Source of the DNA: CAYJBH01 sp964370605
GTDB lineage: Bacteria > Bacillota > Clostridia > Oscillospirales > Ruminococcaceae
DNA: 64,000 bases
Direction of reading: 5' to 3'
Assembly: GCA_964370605.1 (NCBI GenBank)
Contig: CAYJJX010000010.1
Span: forward strand, 16,357-80,356
The notes beneath the pieces were generated by a model, which saw only the letters and a program-made list of their open reading frames with translations, had not been told where the DNA came from and did no database searches. Positions 44,360 to 53,487 of this stretch are shown here, one piece after another. The translations under genes and the position numbers were made by a program. Each line of letters starts with the position of its first letter. The stretch's first letter is position 1.

Positions 44360-45045
44360 AGATTCCTATCATAGGTGAATTTGTAGCCGATACCCCAGAC
44401 AGTTTTTATACAGTCACGGTAGTCGCCGATATGTCCGCGAAGCATCTTAATATGTGTGTCTACCGTTCTATCTTCGCCAAGGTAGTCATAATTCCATACG
44501 GCAGAAAGAATCTTTTCACGTGAAAGGGCAACTCCTTCATTTTCAGCGAAATAGAGCAAGAGGTCAAATTCTTTCGGTGTTAAGTTTAAAAGCTTGTCAC
44601 CAATCTTTGCCTCGTGGCTTTTTTCATCAATTATTAACTCACCGAAACGAAACATTCGATCACTATCGACAGTGTCTGTTTGCATGGTTCTAGCCAAAAC
44701 AGCACGAATCCTAGCCACCAGCTCTCTTGGGCTGAACGGCTTTGTAACATAATCATCGGCACCTTGCTCCAGCCCGAACACGCGGTCGTTTTCTTCGCCT
44801 CTGGCAGTCAACATGATGACAGGGAGTTTATACCCTCTGCGCCGCATTTCGGCAAGACAGGTGAAACCGTCGGTGAACGGCATCATAACATCCAAAAGAC
44901 AAAGATCAAAATCGGAGCGCGTAAGTTTTGCAAGCGCCTCGTCGCCGTCATAGGCTACGGCACAGTCATAACCGACAAATTCAAGATTTTGCTTTAATAG
45001 ATCGCAAATCTGACGCTCGTCGTCCACAATTAGTATACTAGCCAT
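44356..45045 (-). CDS. OmpR/PhoB-type response regulator
   Basis: 229 residues from ATG 45045, with AAAGGA nine bases upstream; 45063 would overlap the preceding gene. The receiver domain holds VDDE, phospho-acceptor D52 (LLDVMMP) and the conserved Lys in VTKPFSPRELVAR. The C-terminal winged helix has LTPKEFDLLLYF and RTVDTHIKMLR. It is the DNA-binding partner of the kinase at 42917. It starts one base after the cytidylyltransferase stop, so it is in the same unit. Confidence 0.95.
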   Translation of the reverse strand: MASILIVDDERQICDLLKQNLEFVGYDCAVAYDGDEALAKLTRSDFDLCLLDVMMPFTDGFTCLAEMRRRGYKLPVIMLTARGEENDRVFGLEQGADDYVTKPFSPRELVARIRAVLARTMQTDTVDSDRMFRFGELIIDEKSHEAKIGDKLLNLTPKEFDLLLYFAENEGVALSREKILSAVWNYDYLGEDRTVDTHIKMLRGHIGDYRDCIKTVWGIGYKFTYDRNL

Positions 45046-45046
45046 A

Positions 45047-45847
45047 TCAGTCTTTCCTTTCATTATGTCTTGTTGTTGCTTTTAACCTTGCGTATTGATA
45101 AACTTCACAGAAATCAGGGTTTTTAACAAAGAGGTTTTCCGCTACTATTTGCATCAACTCAAAATCTTCTTTAGAATCAATATCAAGGATAGCCGTGTCT
45201 TCCATCAACGAGAGTCCCGAGGCAGCATCCCAAATATATTTTGAAGTGTTATTGCGAACAAATTCAGCCTCAAATACATATATGGAAGCGTTTAGGTCAT
45301 ACGTTTTCGGTATCTGTTGTCGTGCGAAAAATTCTGCCGAATTAATTGCTTTGCTAACAAATCCATCCTCGTCGGTTACCACCATGTTATAATAAGGGTT
45401 GCGCCTACTGTTTACCGCAGAAAAGATAAGCTGCTTTTCAGGACTTTGAGTTTTGACATTAAGTTGGTTTTCAATGTCAACCATCCTACGTAAAGGACTT
45501 GTGATATCAAGGTCGATATAATAGTCGTAACTCTTGCCGTTGCGGTGTTCTAAAGTGTTGATGGCATGGGTAAAGACCGCAAGCTTTGGAGTAATGCCAT
45601 CGCATAGCTCGCCGGAACGTCGGATAACCTCGACTTTATCAAAGGCCGCGAGGACATCTTCAATCAGCTGTTCGCTATCGGTAGATAGACATATATCTAC
45701 TTCATGTTCAGGATGTGCATTGGAGAAAAGCTCTGCCGCCGATAGGCTGTAATAGGAGAGGGGGACACCGACAAAGTCGGCAAGGTTTTTTCCGGGAAAA
45801 CCGGTACTACCTGCTCGTCCACAGACAGAAAATAGTATCTTACTCAT
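45047..45847 (-). CDS. LegF/NeuA-type CMP-nonulosonate cytidylyltransferase
   Basis: 266 residues. The N-terminal VCGRAGSTGFPGKNLADFVG is the nucleotide-binding motif of CMP-sugar synthetases. ICLSTDSE and SPLRR follow, with a metal-binding DID region near the end. It activates a nonulosonic acid with CTP. Neighbouring LegG-type and MocA-type genes agree with a legionaminic acid-like substrate. GAGGAG lies before the ATG. Distinction from a sialic acid or pseudaminic acid form needs a tree. Confidence 0.86.
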   Translation of the reverse strand: MSKILFSVCGRAGSTGFPGKNLADFVGVPLSYYSLSAAELFSNAHPEHEVDICLSTDSEQLIEDVLAAFDKVEVIRRSGELCDGITPKLAVFTHAINTLEHRNGKSYDYYIDLDITSPLRRMVDIENQLNVKTQSPEKQLIFSAVNSRRNPYYNMVVTDEDGFVSKAINSAEFFARQQIPKTYDLNASIYVFEAEFVRNNTSKYIWDAASGLSLMEDTAILDIDSKEDFELMQIVAENLFVKNPDFCEVYQYARLKATTRHNERKD

Positions 45848-45866
45848 ATATTTATTATCTCCTCGG

Positions 45867-46772
45867 TCAAAAGTCGCAAGAAAGCACTGTTTTTAATGTT
45901 GCAAGTGCACACTCAGCATCATTGATGTTATTTCCACCATTGGTAATCTCTAAAAAATGACGCATTTCACGAAGATATTTTTCGTTTGCATCTTCCTTGC
46001 AGTCGATGGTTCCTTTTTCATAATGGGTGAGTTCTCCACTTCCAAAATCGGCAGTAATATTTCCGTTCTCACAGATAATTTCACATTTTCTGTTGTATTC
46101 CTTGCCAAAATAGTCGAGATGAACTGAAATTGCTACTTCACCTGCCTTGGCAATATAAATAGCAAAGTCTTCGCTGTCAATCTCTAGGTTTGAAAGATTT
46201 CCGCAGAACGACTTGAGACGATCAATATTTCCGAACAGTGCGCAGAGGTAGTCCCATTCATGAATAAGATCCAGACGAACGCCGCCGCCTTGTTCTTTGA
46301 TCGCTGAGTAGCATTTTCGATAGTCGGTTCCGGGGCGCCAGTTTGGAAGATAGCTTGAACATATTGCCCTTGCTGCGAGTGGTTTTTCATTTTTCAAAAA
46401 GTCTTTCAAAACTGAAAATAATTTGCTGTGTCGAAGCGGTGCCGCAACGTACACGGTTTGATTTTTCATAAATGGAAGCTCACACGGCTCACCAAAAATC
46501 GGTTTTTCCACGAAGTAATATCTGACATTGGAAAGGGTATTGACAATATGTTCGTAATGAAGTTGGGTTGGTCCTGTGATGAAACATATATCATATTCTG
46601 TATCAATGTCGTCGAAACTATAAAGTTCACGATGGAGCAATGACGATATTTCGGTCGAGAGAGGTCGAGCGGAGCTGCGAAGTGCGTCTACTGTTATATC
46701 AGGTGATAACGCTTTCAGATTTTTCAGATGACGACAACCGATACTGCCAAGTCCAACAAATAGAGCGTTCAC
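45867..46772 (-). CDS. Gfo/Idh/MocA-type oxidoreductase (second of two)
   Basis: 301 residues from a GTG start at 46772, supported by AAAGGAG six bases upstream and by its place one base after the preceding stop. The ATG-like frame start at 46796 would sit inside that gene. The Rossmann motif is VGLGSIGCRHLKNL, EKP supplies the family Lys-Pro, and YLPNWRPGTDY follows. It reduces or oxidises a sugar, probably one linked to a nucleotide or a nonulosonate. It shares a motif with the gene at 46774, so the two may be old duplicates. Confidence 0.86.
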   Translation of the reverse strand: MNALFVGLGSIGCRHLKNLKALSPDITVDALRSSARPLSTEISSLLHRELYSFDDIDTEYDICFITGPTQLHYEHIVNTLSNVRYYFVEKPIFGEPCELPFMKNQTVYVAAPLRHSKLFSVLKDFLKNEKPLAARAICSSYLPNWRPGTDYRKCYSAIKEQGGGVRLDLIHEWDYLCALFGNIDRLKSFCGNLSNLEIDSEDFAIYIAKAGEVAISVHLDYFGKEYNRKCEIICENGNITADFGSGELTHYEKGTIDCKEDANEKYLREMRHFLEITNGGNNINDAECALATLKTVLSCDF

Positions 46773-46773
46773 A

Positions 46774-47757
46774 CTATCTCCTTTCGATTTCTTCAATCAG
46801 ACGAAGAACTTCAATATTATGTTCAAATTCGTAGCGAGGGCAAGTCGATTCTTTGATTGCAGACAGGAAATCAAGCAGCTCATCTTTATAGGCATCTTCT
46901 ACTATATTGTCGGAATACCCACTGAGTTGTGTGGCATTCTCATATAATGAAAGGTTGACTTTTTCTTTCTTTTCGGTGTTATATTCAAAAAGTGTAGAAG
47001 GTGATCCCTCCCAAAACAGATGAAGTCCCTCTCCAAACAGTTCAAATTCACGCACAGGCTTTGGTGATACTACATCTGCTACCAATACGCCTAAAGTACC
47101 GTCTTCATGAGACAGTACGGTAATGACGGTGTCGTCATAACCAATTTCAAGAGAGGAGAGCATGCGGCGGTTTACGCTAACACATTCAGCCTTTCCGAAA
47201 CAAGAGGTTAGCCAGGCAAGTTCGATTGCCAGTATTTCACGAATTCCACTGGTACGCTTGTCGCCTACAAAAAAGTTTTTATAGCTCTCCCAAGGATGCC
47301 AATCAGGAAGATATTGTCCGATATGATAATTGTAGCTTACCGGTTTTTTGAAGTCTTTGCGTCGTTGTATGATTTTATTGATCTCTTTGCGATAAAGCAT
47401 GGTGTTGCTATTAAACCAGCAGAGTTTATTTTGCTGTGCAAGAGATTGAAGTTCGTGGTAGCTCTCGTCGGTGAGATTAAGTTCGTTAAACACATGGAGA
47501 TTGAGAGAAAGCAGTTTTTTGGTAATTTCGGGGTGAGACAGGGGGGCGGAACAAACAAGTGCGCCGCAAACATCACCGACTGGCGCATCGTCGATGCTTG
47601 CAAAGGCGCAGTAACCCATCTCGATTGCCTGTGTACGGCGCTCTTCGTTGCTGTCCACAACAATAAGGGTAATGTTGTCGTCAATCTCCTTCAACAACCG
47701 TGCACGACGTTTTCCCATCGAACCAAAGCCGACAAGCAAAAATTTATTGAATGTCAT
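46774..47757 (-). CDS. Gfo/Idh/MocA-type oxidoreductase (first of two)
   Basis: 327 residues. The Rossmann motif is VGFGSMGKRRARLL. The segment around ELNLTDES is where related enzymes carry the EKP motif, but here Lys-Pro is lacking. YLPDWHPWESYKNFF matches the equivalent part of the next gene. It overlaps the epimerase gene by 14 bases, with GGAG before the ATG. PtmF-type proteins of Campylobacter legionaminic acid loci belong to this superfamily, but the role here is not determined. Loss of the catalytic Lys region may change its function. Confidence 0.84.
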   Translation of the reverse strand: MTFNKFLLVGFGSMGKRRARLLKEIDDNITLIVVDSNEERRTQAIEMGYCAFASIDDAPVGDVCGALVCSAPLSHPEITKKLLSLNLHVFNELNLTDESYHELQSLAQQNKLCWFNSNTMLYRKEINKIIQRRKDFKKPVSYNYHIGQYLPDWHPWESYKNFFVGDKRTSGIREILAIELAWLTSCFGKAECVSVNRRMLSSLEIGYDDTVITVLSHEDGTLGVLVADVVSPKPVREFELFGEGLHLFWEGSPSTLFEYNTEKKEKVNLSLYENATQLSGYSDNIVEDAYKDELLDFLSAIKESTCPRYEFEHNIEVLRLIEEIERR

Positions 47758-48886
47758 AAAACTCCTTCTCGCTTTTAATTCCGCTATTTATCAGCCTTGC
47801 GGTTATCGAAGCAATATTCTCCGAAGTGTTTTCACCATGATAGGGCGATGCGCTCAAAGCACACTTTTTTGCAAACTCATCAGAGATTACTCTTGTTATT
47901 GCTGTAGAAATTGAGGCTGAATCATTGTCGCAACAAAGTATGTTTTCGCTGATCAGTCTGCCGTTTTGTCTGTTGCCGATGTTTACGGTCGGGGTACCGA
48001 ATGTCGGAGTTTCACAAACGCCGCTCGATGAGTTTCCCACTACCGCTGTTGCGATTTTCATGGCGGAAAGATATCGCAAAAGTCCCATAGATTTTATATA
48101 TAGTCGATCGGAAGACTCAGAACAATAATCAATCATCACTGAGTTGATTTTGTCGGCTCCCGCATCGCTGTTTGATCCGGTGATCACAAGTGCTCCATTA
48201 TATTTGCTCAATGCCTTTGTAAGTTGTTCTACCTGCTCTTTCACAGGTGTTTTTGAAAGCGTTTCAGGATGATAAGTTACCAGCAAAAATGGCCGATCAA
48301 GATCGAAGTCAAGCGATTTTGAAAGAGTTGTAACATCCATAAGATTTATATTGCGTATGTTTTCGTCACCGAGTCCGCCAACATTATAAATACTACTTGG
48401 CTGTTCACCAAGAGCTTTTAGCCTTTGGGCATAACGCTCGCATGAAGGGAAGTGTACTGAGGCAAGTTTCGTTATGCAGTGGCGGAGTGAATCGTCGATA
48501 GCACCACTTGTAACATCTCCGCCGCTGATATGGAAAATCGGTATATCCAAAAATCTTGCGGCTACCGCAACGGCGAATATCTCATATCTGTCACCGAGCA
48601 GTAGTACCCCGTCCGGCATTGAAGATTCAAATTTATCGATAAAGAGCTGTTGAGTGAGCACTGTAATCTTTGCAACCCCGATATTGTCTCGAGGATATTT
48701 CATAATGTCTATACTATGAAACGAAAATCCATCTTCTATTATTTCGTCGATTGTACCGTCGCACAGATGACTTCCTGTGACTATCAGATCAACCTTGATT
48801 TCACTGCGTTTAAATAGTTGTTTAAGCACAGGCCTAAGCAAACCATAATCGGCCCTGGTAGAGGTGATAACCGCAACTGACTTCAT
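47744..48886 (-). CDS. LegG/NeuC-type hydrolysing UDP/GDP-sugar 2-epimerase
   Basis: 380 residues from ATG 48886, with AAAGGG five bases upstream; position 48940 would add 18 residues without support. The N-terminus is ITSTRADYGLLRPVLK, followed by VTGSHL, LLGDRYEIFA, HISGGDVTSGAIDDSLRH and GNSSSG, all features of NeuC-type epimerases. It releases the nucleotide while inverting C2, giving the free sugar used by a NeuB/LegI-type synthase. It has its own promoter and heads a unit with two oxidoreductases and the cytidylyltransferase. Confidence 0.88.
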   Translation of the reverse strand: MKSVAVITSTRADYGLLRPVLKQLFKRSEIKVDLIVTGSHLCDGTIDEIIEDGFSFHSIDIMKYPRDNIGVAKITVLTQQLFIDKFESSMPDGVLLLGDRYEIFAVAVAARFLDIPIFHISGGDVTSGAIDDSLRHCITKLASVHFPSCERYAQRLKALGEQPSSIYNVGGLGDENIRNINLMDVTTLSKSLDFDLDRPFLLVTYHPETLSKTPVKEQVEQLTKALSKYNGALVITGSNSDAGADKINSVMIDYCSESSDRLYIKSMGLLRYLSAMKIATAVVGNSSSGVCETPTFGTPTVNIGNRQNGRLISENILCCDNDSASISTAITRVISDEFAKKCALSASPYHGENTSENIASITARLINSGIKSEKEFYDIQ

Positions 48887-48928
48887 GAAAGCCCTTTCGT
48901 TGATATTTTGTGTCTGATACTTGTCTGA

Positions 48929-48957
48929 ATTATAACGCAATAAACGTCAAATTACAA
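48929..48957 (-). promoter_or_regulatory. Promoter of the LegG unit
   Basis: On the minus strand TTGTAA (48957-48952) and TATAAT (48934-48929) are 17 bases apart, 42 bases before the epimerase start and after the nnr stop. Confidence 0.65.
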
Positions 48958-48962
48958 GTGTT

Positions 48963-50477
48963 TTATATATTGATATATGTTTTTAACTCTTCTACCATAT
49001 CACTTGGAAGCATGGCCCGTCGAGACATTTTTGCGGCACAACGATCGCCAATCAACCCATGGTCATAAACAGCGGCACAGGTCGAGACAAATATATCGTC
49101 ATATTCCATGCGGTAAGCCGCAATCATGCCGGCAAGAACATCACCGGAACCACCTTTTGCCATGCCCGGATTTCCGGTGGTATTCACTGCATATCTGCCG
49201 CTTGGATCGGCGACAACAGTTGCTACGCCTTTGAGTACTGTAACGGCATTATACTTCTTAGCTAGTTCCTTCGCTGTTTCAATACGGTTTTGTTGCACAT
49301 GATTTACAGTGCAATCACATAACCTCGCCGCTTCAAGCGGGTGTGGAGTTATTATAAGCTTGAGATTATGTTTTTTTAGCATTTCAGGGTTAGCAGATAC
49401 ATTATTTAGTGCATCGGCATCTAATACAAGTGTTTTGTCATAGTTTTCAATCAAATACTCGGTGATATCGGGTCTTTTTCTTCCACTGCCGCAACCGTGA
49501 AGAATAACATCAAAACGAGAGAGGTCGCCGACGTTTTGTGAAAAATTATCTATACCTTCATCGTACGGAATAAATATGGGTTCTGTCAGCCGCGATTGTA
49601 AAACAGCCATAATGGATCGTTCACAGGCAAGATATAATAGACCGATTCCACTTCGCAGCGCCGCCGCGGAAGCCAGCAAGACCGCTCCGGTCATGATGCC
49701 GCAACCACAGACCGATAACATTCGTCCAAAATCGCCTTTGTGAGATTCTATTGAACATATTTTGGGCGCTACTTGCAATATGTTTTCGTCAAGCAGATAT
49801 CCATCGGCAACAACACAATCTCGAAGTTCGGATGAAAAGCCGATGGAAACGACAGATAAATTGCCACAATGTTTTTTTGCAGGGTAGGAAACAAGGCAGG
49901 GTTTCAAAAATTCAAATGTGATGGTCAAGTCTGCAATAAATGCATTTTGTGCTACCTGTCCACTGTCGCAATATACGCCGGACGGAATGTCGACCGCGAC
50001 TTTCAAGGCATGACTCTTTGATATGGTATTAAAAGCTGTTGCGACCTCGTCCGATAATTCTCCATGAAATCCGGTACCGAACACTGCATCAATAATAATA
50101 TCGACACCGGTCGAGATGTTTAGCAAGTCATTGACATGCACCTCTTCGACCGATGGGTATGCAAGCGCAAACTGTCGATATTGATGAGTTGATTCAGAAG
50201 TAATGTTTTTTGCCAGATTGCAAATGTGTACCCTGCGACCAGAACGCGCAAAAAGTTGAGCGAGCACATACCCATCACCCCCATTATTGCCACCGCCACA
50301 AAGAATCAACACACTGTCTGATCGATCTGATACATTTAAAAGACGCTCAAACAATGCTGAGGCGGCATCAAACATAAGTTGTGATGCAGTGATGTTTTTT
50401 TCTTTGATAGCAAGCATATCAATCCGTGACATCTCACTCGAAGAGACAAGCAAAGGGCAGGGAAGACTATTTAACAT
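48963..50477 (-). CDS. nnr: Bifunctional NAD(P)H-hydrate epimerase/dehydratase
   Basis: 504 residues. The N-terminal YjeF_N epimerase domain (to about 215) has CGGGNNGGDGYVLA and DAVFGTGFHG. The C-terminal dehydratase domain (about 230-500) has ITPHPLEAARL, VLKGVATVVA and NPGMAKGGSGDVLAGMI. It repairs hydrated NADH and NADPH in the cytoplasm. AGGTGGAGG precedes the ATG. Length fits the fused enzyme of many bacteria. It seems to be its own unit or to lead into the LegG unit. Confidence 0.95.
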   Translation of the reverse strand: MLNSLPCPLLVSSSEMSRIDMLAIKEKNITASQLMFDAASALFERLLNVSDRSDSVLILCGGGNNGGDGYVLAQLFARSGRRVHICNLAKNITSESTHQYRQFALAYPSVEEVHVNDLLNISTGVDIIIDAVFGTGFHGELSDEVATAFNTISKSHALKVAVDIPSGVYCDSGQVAQNAFIADLTITFEFLKPCLVSYPAKKHCGNLSVVSIGFSSELRDCVVADGYLLDENILQVAPKICSIESHKGDFGRMLSVCGCGIMTGAVLLASAAALRSGIGLLYLACERSIMAVLQSRLTEPIFIPYDEGIDNFSQNVGDLSRFDVILHGCGSGRKRPDITEYLIENYDKTLVLDADALNNVSANPEMLKKHNLKLIITPHPLEAARLCDCTVNHVQQNRIETAKELAKKYNAVTVLKGVATVVADPSGRYAVNTTGNPGMAKGGSGDVLAGMIAAYRMEYDDIFVSTCAAVYDHGLIGDRCAAKMSRRAMLPSDMVEELKTYINI

Positions 50478-50604
50478 CGAGTGCCTCCACCTTGTTTGTA
50501 TTACTTAAACAGTGTGTAAAAACCAAAACAACAATGATTTTTACCTTAACCCAGTTTACTTCAAATCTATGATATTTGCATGTGAAAATACCGTATATTA
50601 TGCA

Positions 50605-50635
50605 ACTGCTGTAACCCACAAAGAGTTACAGCAGT
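50605..50635 (-). terminator. Probable terminator after recA
   Basis: An 11-bp perfect stem (50605-50615 with 50625-50635) with a 9-base loop lies 15 bases past the recA stop on the minus strand. No clear T-run follows, so its strength is uncertain. Confidence 0.55.
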
Positions 50636-50649
50636 GTTTAAATAATGGT

Positions 50650-51750
50650 TTACTCTACTACAATATCAATAGAAGCAGAGCGACGTTTCGAGGTAGGCTT
50701 TTCTTTTTCAGCGGCCGGAGGTGCTTTTGAGATATCGGCGGATTTTGCAGGTGTACTCTCCTGTGCGCCGGCCGACATGTTTTCTCGAACCAATTTTTCA
50801 ATCTCTGCAAATAATTCAGGGTTGTCTTTGAGGTATTGCTTTGCATTGTCACGGCCTTGACCGAGCCTTGTCTCACCATATCCAAACCATGCACCGGATT
50901 TTTGGACGAGGTTTTGTTTCACTGCCATGTCAAGCAGTTCGCCGTGTTTTGAAATACCCTCACCGAACATGATGTCAAATTCGGCATCTCGGAACGGGGG
51001 AGAGACCTTGTTCTTAACAACCTTGGCACGTGTGCGATTGCCGATAAACTCGGTACCGCTTTTCAAACCCTCGATACGACGCACATCAATTCTAACCGAT
51101 GAATAATATTTTAATGCACGACCACCACTTGTGACTTCCGGATTGCCATAGACAATTCCGACCTTTTCGCGCAACTGATTGATAAATACACAGATAGTGC
51201 CGGTTTTTCCAAGAATACCGGTCAACTTACGAAGAGCCTGACTCATGAGGCGCGCCTGCAATCCAACATGTGAATCGCCCATCTCGCCCTCGATTTCAGC
51301 GCGGGGGACCATTGCGGCGACACTATCTATAACAATAATGTCAATGGCTCCGCTTCGAACCAAAGCCTCGGTAATCTCAAGTGCTTGTTCACCCGTATCG
51401 GGTTGAGAGACGAGAAGTGCATCAATATCAACACCGAGTGCTTTTGCATAGACAGGATCAAGCGCATGTTCTACGTCAATAAAAGCTGCTTCACCGCCTG
51501 CTTTTTGCGCTTCGGCGACACAGTGAAGAGCCAGTGTTGTTTTTCCCGAACTTTCAGGTCCATAAACTTCAACGACCCTTCCGCGTGGCAGGCCACCGAT
51601 TCCGAGTGCCGCATCGAGTCCGATAGAGCCTGTAGAAATCGCATCAACTTGCATGTTAACGCTCTGACCGAGTTTCATGACGGCACCTTTGCCAAACTGT
51701 CGCTCGATGTGAGCAATAGCGGTGCTGAGTGCTTCGTTTTTGCTTGCCAT
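50650..51750 (-). CDS. recA: Recombinase RecA
   Basis: 366 residues. The P-loop GPESSGKT is at 64-71, with VIDSVAAMVP (Walker B), the L2 loop region NQLREKVGIVYGNPEVTSGG and a C-terminal tail rich in Ala, Pro and Lys. It carries out homologous recombination and triggers the SOS response. AGGGGTGA lies upstream of the start. A good promoter precedes it. I do not see a LexA-type operator in this promoter, unlike in many relatives. Confidence 0.97.
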   Translation of the reverse strand: MASKNEALSTAIAHIERQFGKGAVMKLGQSVNMQVDAISTGSIGLDAALGIGGLPRGRVVEVYGPESSGKTTLALHCVAEAQKAGGEAAFIDVEHALDPVYAKALGVDIDALLVSQPDTGEQALEITEALVRSGAIDIIVIDSVAAMVPRAEIEGEMGDSHVGLQARLMSQALRKLTGILGKTGTICVFINQLREKVGIVYGNPEVTSGGRALKYYSSVRIDVRRIEGLKSGTEFIGNRTRAKVVKNKVSPPFRDAEFDIMFGEGISKHGELLDMAVKQNLVQKSGAWFGYGETRLGQGRDNAKQYLKDNPELFAEIEKLVRENMSAGAQESTPAKSADISKAPPAAEKEKPTSKRRSASIDIVVE

Positions 51751-51812
51751 AATTATTCACCCCTCTTTTTTATATTTTAAAGAAATGTTTGCTTCGCTAT
51801 ACTGTACAAAAG

Positions 51813-51841
51813 ATTATAACACGAAAATAAAAACAACACAA
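51813..51841 (-). promoter_or_regulatory. Promoter of recA
   Basis: On the minus strand TTGTGT (51841-51836) and TATAAT (51818-51813) are 17 bases apart, about 60 bases before the recA start. Confidence 0.7.
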
Positions 51842-51875
51842 TAATATGACAAAAAAATTATGAATTACCTAATAA

Positions 51876-53138
51876 TTATATGGCATTAAGTGCTTGTGTG
51901 AGGTCGGCTATAATATCGTCGGTGTCTTCAAGACCGACCGAGAGGCGTATTAAGCCGGGGCCGACACCGGCCGCTACCAGTTGTTCGTCGGTAAGTTGAC
52001 GATGCGTGGTGCTTGCAGGGTGAAGTACACAGCTCCTAATGTCCGAAACATGAACCTCACGGATGACCAAATTCAATGCATCGCAAAAAGCACCGACCTT
52101 GTCGCGGCCACCTTTTATATTAACAGAAAGAACGGCAGAACAACCATCCGGCAAATATTTTTTTGCCAACTCATATTGTGGATTGCCTTTGATTGTTGGA
52201 TAGACAACCGATTCGACTTTGTCGTGCTGCTCCAAAAACGCAACAACCTTTTCTGCATTCTCACAATAACGTCGCATTCTCACTTCAAGTGTTTCCAGTC
52301 CCATATTAAGAAGAAACGAGGAGTGTGCCGACGGATAGCACCCAAAATCGCGCATCAACTGCATACGAGCCTTGACAATGTATGCTGCGGCGCCGAAGTC
52401 ACGAGTGTAAACTACACCGTGATAGCTATCGTCCGATGTACAAAACTCGGGGAATTTGCCGTTTTCCCAGTTGAATTTTCCGCTATCAACGATAATTCCG
52501 CCAACCTGCACGGCATGGCCATCCATATATTTACTGGTTGAATGGATAACAATGTCTGCGCCAAAATCTATAGGACGGCAGAGAATCGGTGTTGGGAAAG
52601 TGTTGTCGACAATAAGAGGAATGTTGTGGCTATGCGCGACTGAAGCAAATTTTTCAATGTCGAGTACATTGAGTGTCGGATTGGAAAGGGTTTCTCCAAA
52701 CATACATTTTGTGTTAGGTTTGATAGCGGCTGATAAAGTTTCTTCATCGCTGTTTTGGTCGACAAATATAGCTTCAATGCCGAATTTTTTTAGTGTCACG
52801 CCAAGCAAATTAACAGAACCGCCGTAGATGGTGGAACAACACACGATGCTATCGCCACTGTTACAAAGATTTAGGACTGCAAGAAGTGTTGCCGCCTGAC
52901 CAGAAGAGGTGCACATTGCGGCAACTCCACCTTCAAGTTCAGCAATCTTTTTTTCCACAACATCAGTAGTTGGGTTAGAGAAGCGTGAGTAAATGTGCGC
53001 AGTCGGCATATCAAACAGTGCAGCCATTTCTGCTGTAGTATCAAATCTATATGTTGTGCTTTGTACGATTGGGGGTACACCCGGCCCTCCACCGCTCGGC
53101 TCATATCCGGCGTGAAGGCAAACAGTTGATTTTTTCAT
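51876..53138 (-). CDS. metY: O-acetylhomoserine sulfhydrylase (MetY-type, PLP-dependent)
   Basis: 420 residues. Cys/Met metabolism PLP family: TCTSSGQAA-like region (MCTSSGQAA), VDNTFPTPILCRP and HSTSKYMDGH with the PLP Lys likely K203. The C-terminal LSVGLEDTDDIIADL is typical. It makes homocysteine (or methionine precursors) from O-acetylhomoserine and sulfide. A consensus-like promoter lies upstream. No SAM riboswitch is seen before it. It is transcribed apart from recA. Confidence 0.93.
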   Translation of the reverse strand: MKKSTVCLHAGYEPSGGGPGVPPIVQSTTYRFDTTAEMAALFDMPTAHIYSRFSNPTTDVVEKKIAELEGGVAAMCTSSGQAATLLAVLNLCNSGDSIVCCSTIYGGSVNLLGVTLKKFGIEAIFVDQNSDEETLSAAIKPNTKCMFGETLSNPTLNVLDIEKFASVAHSHNIPLIVDNTFPTPILCRPIDFGADIVIHSTSKYMDGHAVQVGGIIVDSGKFNWENGKFPEFCTSDDSYHGVVYTRDFGAAAYIVKARMQLMRDFGCYPSAHSSFLLNMGLETLEVRMRRYCENAEKVVAFLEQHDKVESVVYPTIKGNPQYELAKKYLPDGCSAVLSVNIKGGRDKVGAFCDALNLVIREVHVSDIRSCVLHPASTTHRQLTDEQLVAAGVGPGLIRLSVGLEDTDDIIADLTQALNAI

Positions 53139-53185
53139 ATGAAATTGCTCCTTTATATTTGACAGCCTTGCTTTTCAATATCTCA

Positions 53186-53214
53186 ATGATATTTTGTTTT
53201 ACTAAATTTGTCAA
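53186..53214 (-). promoter_or_regulatory. Promoter of metY with overlapping palindrome
   Basis: On the minus strand TTGACA (53214-53209) and TATCAT (53191-53186) are 17 bases apart. The palindrome AATATC-N5-GATATT (53177-53193) covers the -10 and could be an operator. Confidence 0.7.
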
Positions 53215-53246
53215 GCGTTAAAAAAATAAAATAAACACATAGTTAT

Positions 53247-53487
53247 GTTGAAAATTATTAACATTCGGTTGAAAACCCGCATTTAAAAGTGAAAAAAGTG
53301 TGTAAACATACAACTTTTGAACACTTTCAACGAGTTTTCAACAACTTCATTGACCGAGTGGGTTAATACAAAGCGTATACAAATTTTCATTTTGACCATA
53401 CTGCCCATAGGTTTTTTTGAAAAAATGACCGCACTTCTCAAAAAAAGCAGATCGATGCTTTTTTGTGAAAAAGATAAAATTTTCAAC
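53247..53487. repeat. Cluster of TTTTCAAC/GTTGAAAA octamers in a 290-base non-coding stretch
   Basis: The stretch 53215-53504 holds no convincing gene. It carries four exact copies of the octamer: GTTGAAAA at 53247 and 53268, TTTTCAAC at 53335 and 53480. There is also one near match at 53324. The function is unknown; the stretch is AT-rich, so some copies may be chance. Confidence 0.4.

Noticed and set aside
51751..51875. LexA operator in the recA promoter
   Set aside because: No GAAC-N4-GTTC-type palindrome near the -10 or -35.
53139..53300. SAM riboswitch (S-box) before metY
   Set aside because: The conserved S-box core motifs are not present; the leader between promoter and start is too short.
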